From contig CP021224.1 in assembly GCA_003999685.1 (NCBI GenBank), positions 1,364,001 through 1,428,000 of the forward strand: a stretch of DNA of 64,000 nucleotides, read 5' to 3'. Source of the stretch: Taiwanofungus camphoratus. Taxonomy: Eukaryota; Basidiomycota; Agaricomycetes; Polyporales; Taiwanofungaceae. Positions 59,609-64,000 of the stretch are shown here, one piece after another (the stretch's first letter is position 1; every line of letters starts with the position of its first letter). Both the position numbers and the translations under genes were made by a program. The notes under the pieces are model-generated. The model saw only the letters and a list, made by a program, of their open reading frames with translations, made no database searches and was not told the origin of the DNA.

Positions 59609-62600
59609 TCAGAAGCTCGCGAACCCGGTCATCGCCTGCAGTGCGCAAAAGAAAAAAAACAAAACAGAAAAAAAAAACGTCAGTCAGCATACCGCCGCCG
59701 CCGATCCACAATGCACGGGACTCACAGGCGGCATGCCCATCGGCGCGCCATTGGGCATCATGCCCGTGCCGTTGGGCATCATGGGCGGCGCCTGTGCCGC
59801 GAAGCTGCGCGAAAGGGGGTCAGCGGCGAGCAGGCGGGGGGGGAGAGCCGTTTCCCACTCACCCATTCCCTGCCGTCAGCATCAGCCGCGTGCCAAAGCC
59901 GGGGTTGATGATCGGCGCCTCCTGCTCCTGCTGCTCCTTCTGCGAGTCCTTCTTCGACAGCTCCTCCACCTGCTTCTGCAGCGTCGCCATCTGCGCACCG
60001 CACCGCACCAATACACCGCGCGACAGTCAGCATGTATGCACAGCAGCACCAGCAGCCAGCAGCCGGCGCACGACGCACGACGCACCTTGTCCACCAGCGT
60101 CCGCGCGACCTGGATGCGGTACGGCATGTAAAAGTCGTTCAGGCCGTGCTGCCACGAGAGCTCCTCGACAACGTCCGAGCGCAGCAGGTCGAAGCACGCG
60201 TACAGCAGCGCCGCGAAGCACTCCCTGTTCCCGATGTCGACAAAGTACGAGAGCAGCTCCTCCGCCACCTCCGTCGCCGCGGACGCCGCCGCCGTGACGA
60301 TCGCGTCCTTGTACAGCTTGTCCTGCTTCGACAGCGCGATCGACTCTTCCCAGCGCGCGTTTTTCTAGCCGTCGCGAGGCCCGTGAGACGCCGCGCGGTC
60401 AAGGGCAGAAGGATGCGGTGCGTACCTTGTAGAGATGCGCCGCCAGTCGTCGGAACTCGAGAAGCTCGTGCCTCTCCAGCCGCTGGGCGAGCTTGACGTT
60501 GTTGAAGTTGTCGAAGCTGTCGATCGAGTCGCGCAGAGTCTTGTAATCCTCCTCCTCGATCAGCAGGTCGTTATACGCGTCATTGACGGCTTCAATGTTG
60601 AGCTGAGCAAACTGTCAATATTTCCCCGATCGCCAAAGAAAATAGGATGCTCGTCCTCACATGTTGCACCGCAATGAGATACGAACGAATGAGTGGAATG
60701 TGGTCGATCTGTCTGAACATCCTGACCACCCGAGCATGGTCGATACGGGGAATGAGCACAGTCAAGAGATCCGTCAATAGCGTAGGCTGTTCTTGAAGAT
60801 AGAACGTGAGCGACTTGTAGTAGCTGTAGGAGGATGATGAGCAACTGCTAGGGTAGGACGATTCCAAATGCGCACATCTCAATGTTGGCGACCCGAACAA
60901 TGACATCCTTGAATTGGTTGTGCTCCCAAGCATCCGCAGATCGCTCAATCATAGCGAGAGCAGCATTGTCCTGCGAATGGCCATGAACTACACAGAATTG
61001 ATGCATTGCAATGACACTCACAAATTCATCATACTTGATGTACAAGAATACAAGCTCTGGCCAGAGATGTGCCTTCTCTGTAGTTTTGATGACCTGACAA
61101 ATCAAGAATGAACACGACCGTCCGGTGATGATCATGCACGTAAACCACTTGCCTTCGGAATGTTGATACGCGACACAAAGAGTTTTAAGTGCTCCATCAC
61201 TAGGGTGAACCACGGCGTAAACATCTAAAAATCTCTCCTAGGGAGAAGGGCACTCACGCTTCTCTGGTCTGTATTTACTGTATAGGATCGACAATTCAGT
61301 GAAGATACCCATCTGTGGAGGTCAGTGTTAGTGATATAGTAGAAAATCGGATCGTAAAAATTCGTCTTACATGTGCTCTTTCCAAACTCAAAGCAGCCTC
61401 CAGAAGTGACAATACTTCATCAAAGAATCCACGACGTTCATAAGATTGTACAAGAGCGGGAAGTTCCTCCTGTGGAAAATATAAGTTGGACTGCACGGAA
61501 TCAATGGGACAGGATAAACTTACGGCATGAACGACGATATTAAGACCACAGATTTGCGCCTGTCAGAATTGTTAGCCGTGCACAGGAGAGTTATGCAAGC
61601 GACGCCTACCAAACGGAACTCGGCCTTCTCGATACATGCTGCGTGTACTTGCTTCCAGACCCTACAAAAGCACATAAGCACTCGTGATTCAAGAAGGTCA
61701 TGAAGAATACACACTGAGTATTGCCAGCCTTTCTCGCACTTTCGACGGCAGCCTGGTTCTCGCCGAGGTAAATCAAGGTAGTCGCAAGACGTGCCCAGTT
61801 AGAGATACTAGTAAACAGCAACTTGGCGGCCTGGTAGAGTTCGTCCTCGAAACATTTCTCTCCGACCTGTAGGATGTCCGCAACGTTCGTCATAGCTAAG
61901 AAATCCTCCATGTCATGCAGACGATCGGTTTTTGCGTATGCGTATGCCAATTCCGTGTCAATTTTAGGTTCGCGGAGAGTCTTCCGCGCCATCTGCAAGT
62001 ACCGAACAAGGTCGTCGTGTTTGCCCGCGCGACTTGCGATCTCAATAACCTCCACATAGTTCGACGGATCCCCTGCCTTGATATACGAGTCTGTAAAAGT
62101 TGGATGTAAATCCGCAGGTCACGATAAGAATGATCCAACCGACTAACCAATGGCATCTTTGATTCTCAGACCGTCAAGCTGTGCCTTAGCCAATCTGCTC
62201 CAAACCTCTGGCCTGTTGACCTTGACAGCGTATTCCACACCACGGTCTAACGAGACGATGTGTTCAACAAGGACATTGATGGCCATCGCATGTTGCTCAT
62301 ACTTCTTGTAGATCAGGAACGCTTCTTCATAGAGACCATGATCAGTAGCGATCTTGGCAATTTCCGCAACGTCATAGTTCTTGAGCTTGTCAATGTATCC
62401 CACGACTTTGCCCTTGTCGGCACGAATAGCCGTCAACATTAGCAAATTCTGGAGATTACGGTTGTCACTGAATGGCGATGGTTCGAGAATCAGTTTCTCT
62501 AGGAGCTCAATTAACTCAATCGGGAGGTCAGCAGATAGGAAGGCTTTGACGGTGATCGAGACGTCATCAGGATCAGTAGACTCTGGAAGCGCAGTTGCAA

Positions 62601-64000
62601 TGACCTAGATATCGACATAATAAGTACAGGTGCGTGGACGCTTCTCGCGGTCATACCTGGTCAATGAGCTGACGCCGGTGCATGTTGTCAGGTACAAGGA
62701 CCTGTGCCCAAAGCTCCGGCTGACGACGCTTCACGAGATAGCGTGCCTGCTGCTTGAACATCGAGTTGTCATTAGTGATGGCGATGAGCTCGTCGTCGCA
62801 TAATCCCTTCGCATACGCAATGTATGCCAAGTAAGGATCCCTCTTCTCACAGAATTTACCCACTACCAAAGGCTCGTAAAGCTGTACACCAAGTTATGAG
62901 CACATGTGCTAACAGCGAGAAAGACATGACATACATTGTTTTCCTTCAGGAAGGCCTCAGGATTGTTATTTGAGTCGATGTAGATCTTCGCCAAGGCATT
63001 ATAGACTGCAGAATCTTGACTTCCTTGCTGGACACGGGCCTCGAGCCACGGAAGGATCAATTTTAACCTATTCCGGGCTTCCACCTCGTGAACAAGTTCA
63101 TCAATGGGGAAATTACCCGGGACAGAAGCCAGCAGTGACTTGATTGTCGTCTCGTCGCAATCAACATCGAGTAGACCACCAATGACCTGAGGAGTCCTGA
63201 CAGAGTTGACACGTTGAACATACACTTCGATGAAGTTTGTCAAGCCATTCTGATACAGATAGAGTACAAGGTCGTGTACGAAGTCGAAACGGTCGCAGAC
63301 GATGATGAGGGGTAACTGATCGGCAAGTTTCGCTTCCTTGAGGAAGTTCTTGACTTTCTCTGGATTGTAGAAATTGCTTTCTCGGCAAATGCGCTCGACC
63401 TCGCGGATTTGACCAGTCCGTGTTGCAGCCTGAATGTACTTGAAATGAACCTCAGGATCTTGGCTGAGATTAACAATAGAACCCAAGTAGTAATAGAGAC
63501 CTGAAAAGAATATCAGGACTTGATACATACTCGAAACATTGCGGCACTCACCCTCGAAGCTCTTGAACGACTCGAACATCTCGATCAATTTGACGGGGCC
63601 AAGAATATCTGAGTACTTCGTAGCAATTTGTATAACGACCTGTAGATTCTGCCTAATGTTGACTCGTAGCATCTCTTCCATGCATGCCATGGATTGCTCC
63701 GTTGTGAGGCGGCTGAAGTAGTTGACGAGCCACTATAAGATACTTAATCAGCAAAAAAAGTACAGAAAAAACAGATGCAACCATTTACATCTGCTGGGAA
63801 CGCGTTCGCGTGGACGATAACTCGTTTGATGTCCGCAATATCATCGTAGTGCTCAAGAGCCTGAACAAAAGCGGTTTCCTCAGGGACAGTAAATTACTTC
63901 AAGCATGATCACATACTCTCTGCAGCAAACCAGCCTTCTCGCAAAGATTAGCGATCCTTGGACGATCATAGTGGGTGAACATCTCGTTTCCGAGAATGGC
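59609..64000 (-). CDS. chc1: Clathrin heavy chain (C-terminal part; continues past the window)
   Basis: Coat protein for endocytic and Golgi/endosome vesicles. The window holds roughly the last 1100-1200 residues of about 1680. Reading from the right edge: [101 protein letters not shown], successive clathrin heavy-chain repeats, [16 protein letters not shown], the trimerisation region [25 protein letters not shown], and a Gln/Met/Pro-rich tail ending AMTGFASF after a last small exon. About a dozen short introns. The start lies outside the window. Third-position GC is very high downstream of about 60.55 kb (3' part) and ordinary upstream of it. Confidence 0.95.

Overview
This is a gene-dense window from a filamentous basidiomycete, most likely an agaricomycete. 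The support for that is many short introns (mostly about 50-65 bp) with GT/AG borders, short intergenic gaps, and a gene set typical of fungi (Rho3, Snx41, Msc2, Vms1, Bfr2, Tsr4, Zn2Cys6 regulators). No bacterial, phage or CRISPR feature was seen. Exon borders were read by eye and have not been checked against transcripts.

Layout. 1-2358 is an old, CpG-poor repeat tract with an LTR relic, a short duplication and a MITE-like element. From 2.36 to 39.1 kb lies a compact run of housekeeping genes. In order these are phosphomannomutase (-), Vms1/ANKZF1 tRNA hydrolase (-), DNA polymerase delta catalytic subunit (+), Bfr2/AATF ribosome biogenesis factor (-), an acidic nuclear protein that may be CRF1/IFH1-like (+), sorting nexin Snx41 (+), a CUE-CCCH-Smr protein (+), a coiled-coil protein (+), a Zn2Cys6 regulator (+), an Msc2/ZnT5-type zinc transporter (+), Caf40/CNOT9 (-), a coiled-coil PH protein (-) and Tsr4/PDCD2 (-). 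A second MITE-like copy lies at 36.96-37.11 kb.

39.8-46.3 kb is a nested transposon island. Two 1.6 kb copies of one noncoding element lie in opposite orientation around a LINE endonuclease/RT fragment, a zinc-knuckle fragment and an LTR. 46.3-49.5 kb holds no gene I can support. 49.5-53.1 kb carries a second Zn2Cys6 gene, a paralogue of the one at 26.2 kb. 53.6-54.9 kb is almost free of CpG and contains the decayed 3' part of an NLR (STAND) gene whose N-terminal piece lies in the adjoining CpG-containing DNA. 55.1-57.1 kb is very GC-rich and without a convincing gene. A Rho3-type GTPase (+) follows, and the C-terminal two thirds of clathrin heavy chain (-) runs off the right edge.

The genes do not form a pathway cluster. 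Two themes recur: membrane traffic (Snx41, Rho3, clathrin, the PH protein) and ribosome/translation quality control (Vms1, Bfr2, Tsr4, the CUE-Smr protein, possibly the CRF1-like protein). I did not find a clearly new biological system. The most interesting signals are a conserved 12-nt microexon in the two Zn2Cys6 paralogues, the inverted 1.6 kb element pair with a 4-bp target duplication, the sharp CpG-depletion border inside the NLR relic, and a roughly 10 kb GC-rich domain whose edge appears to fall inside the clathrin gene.
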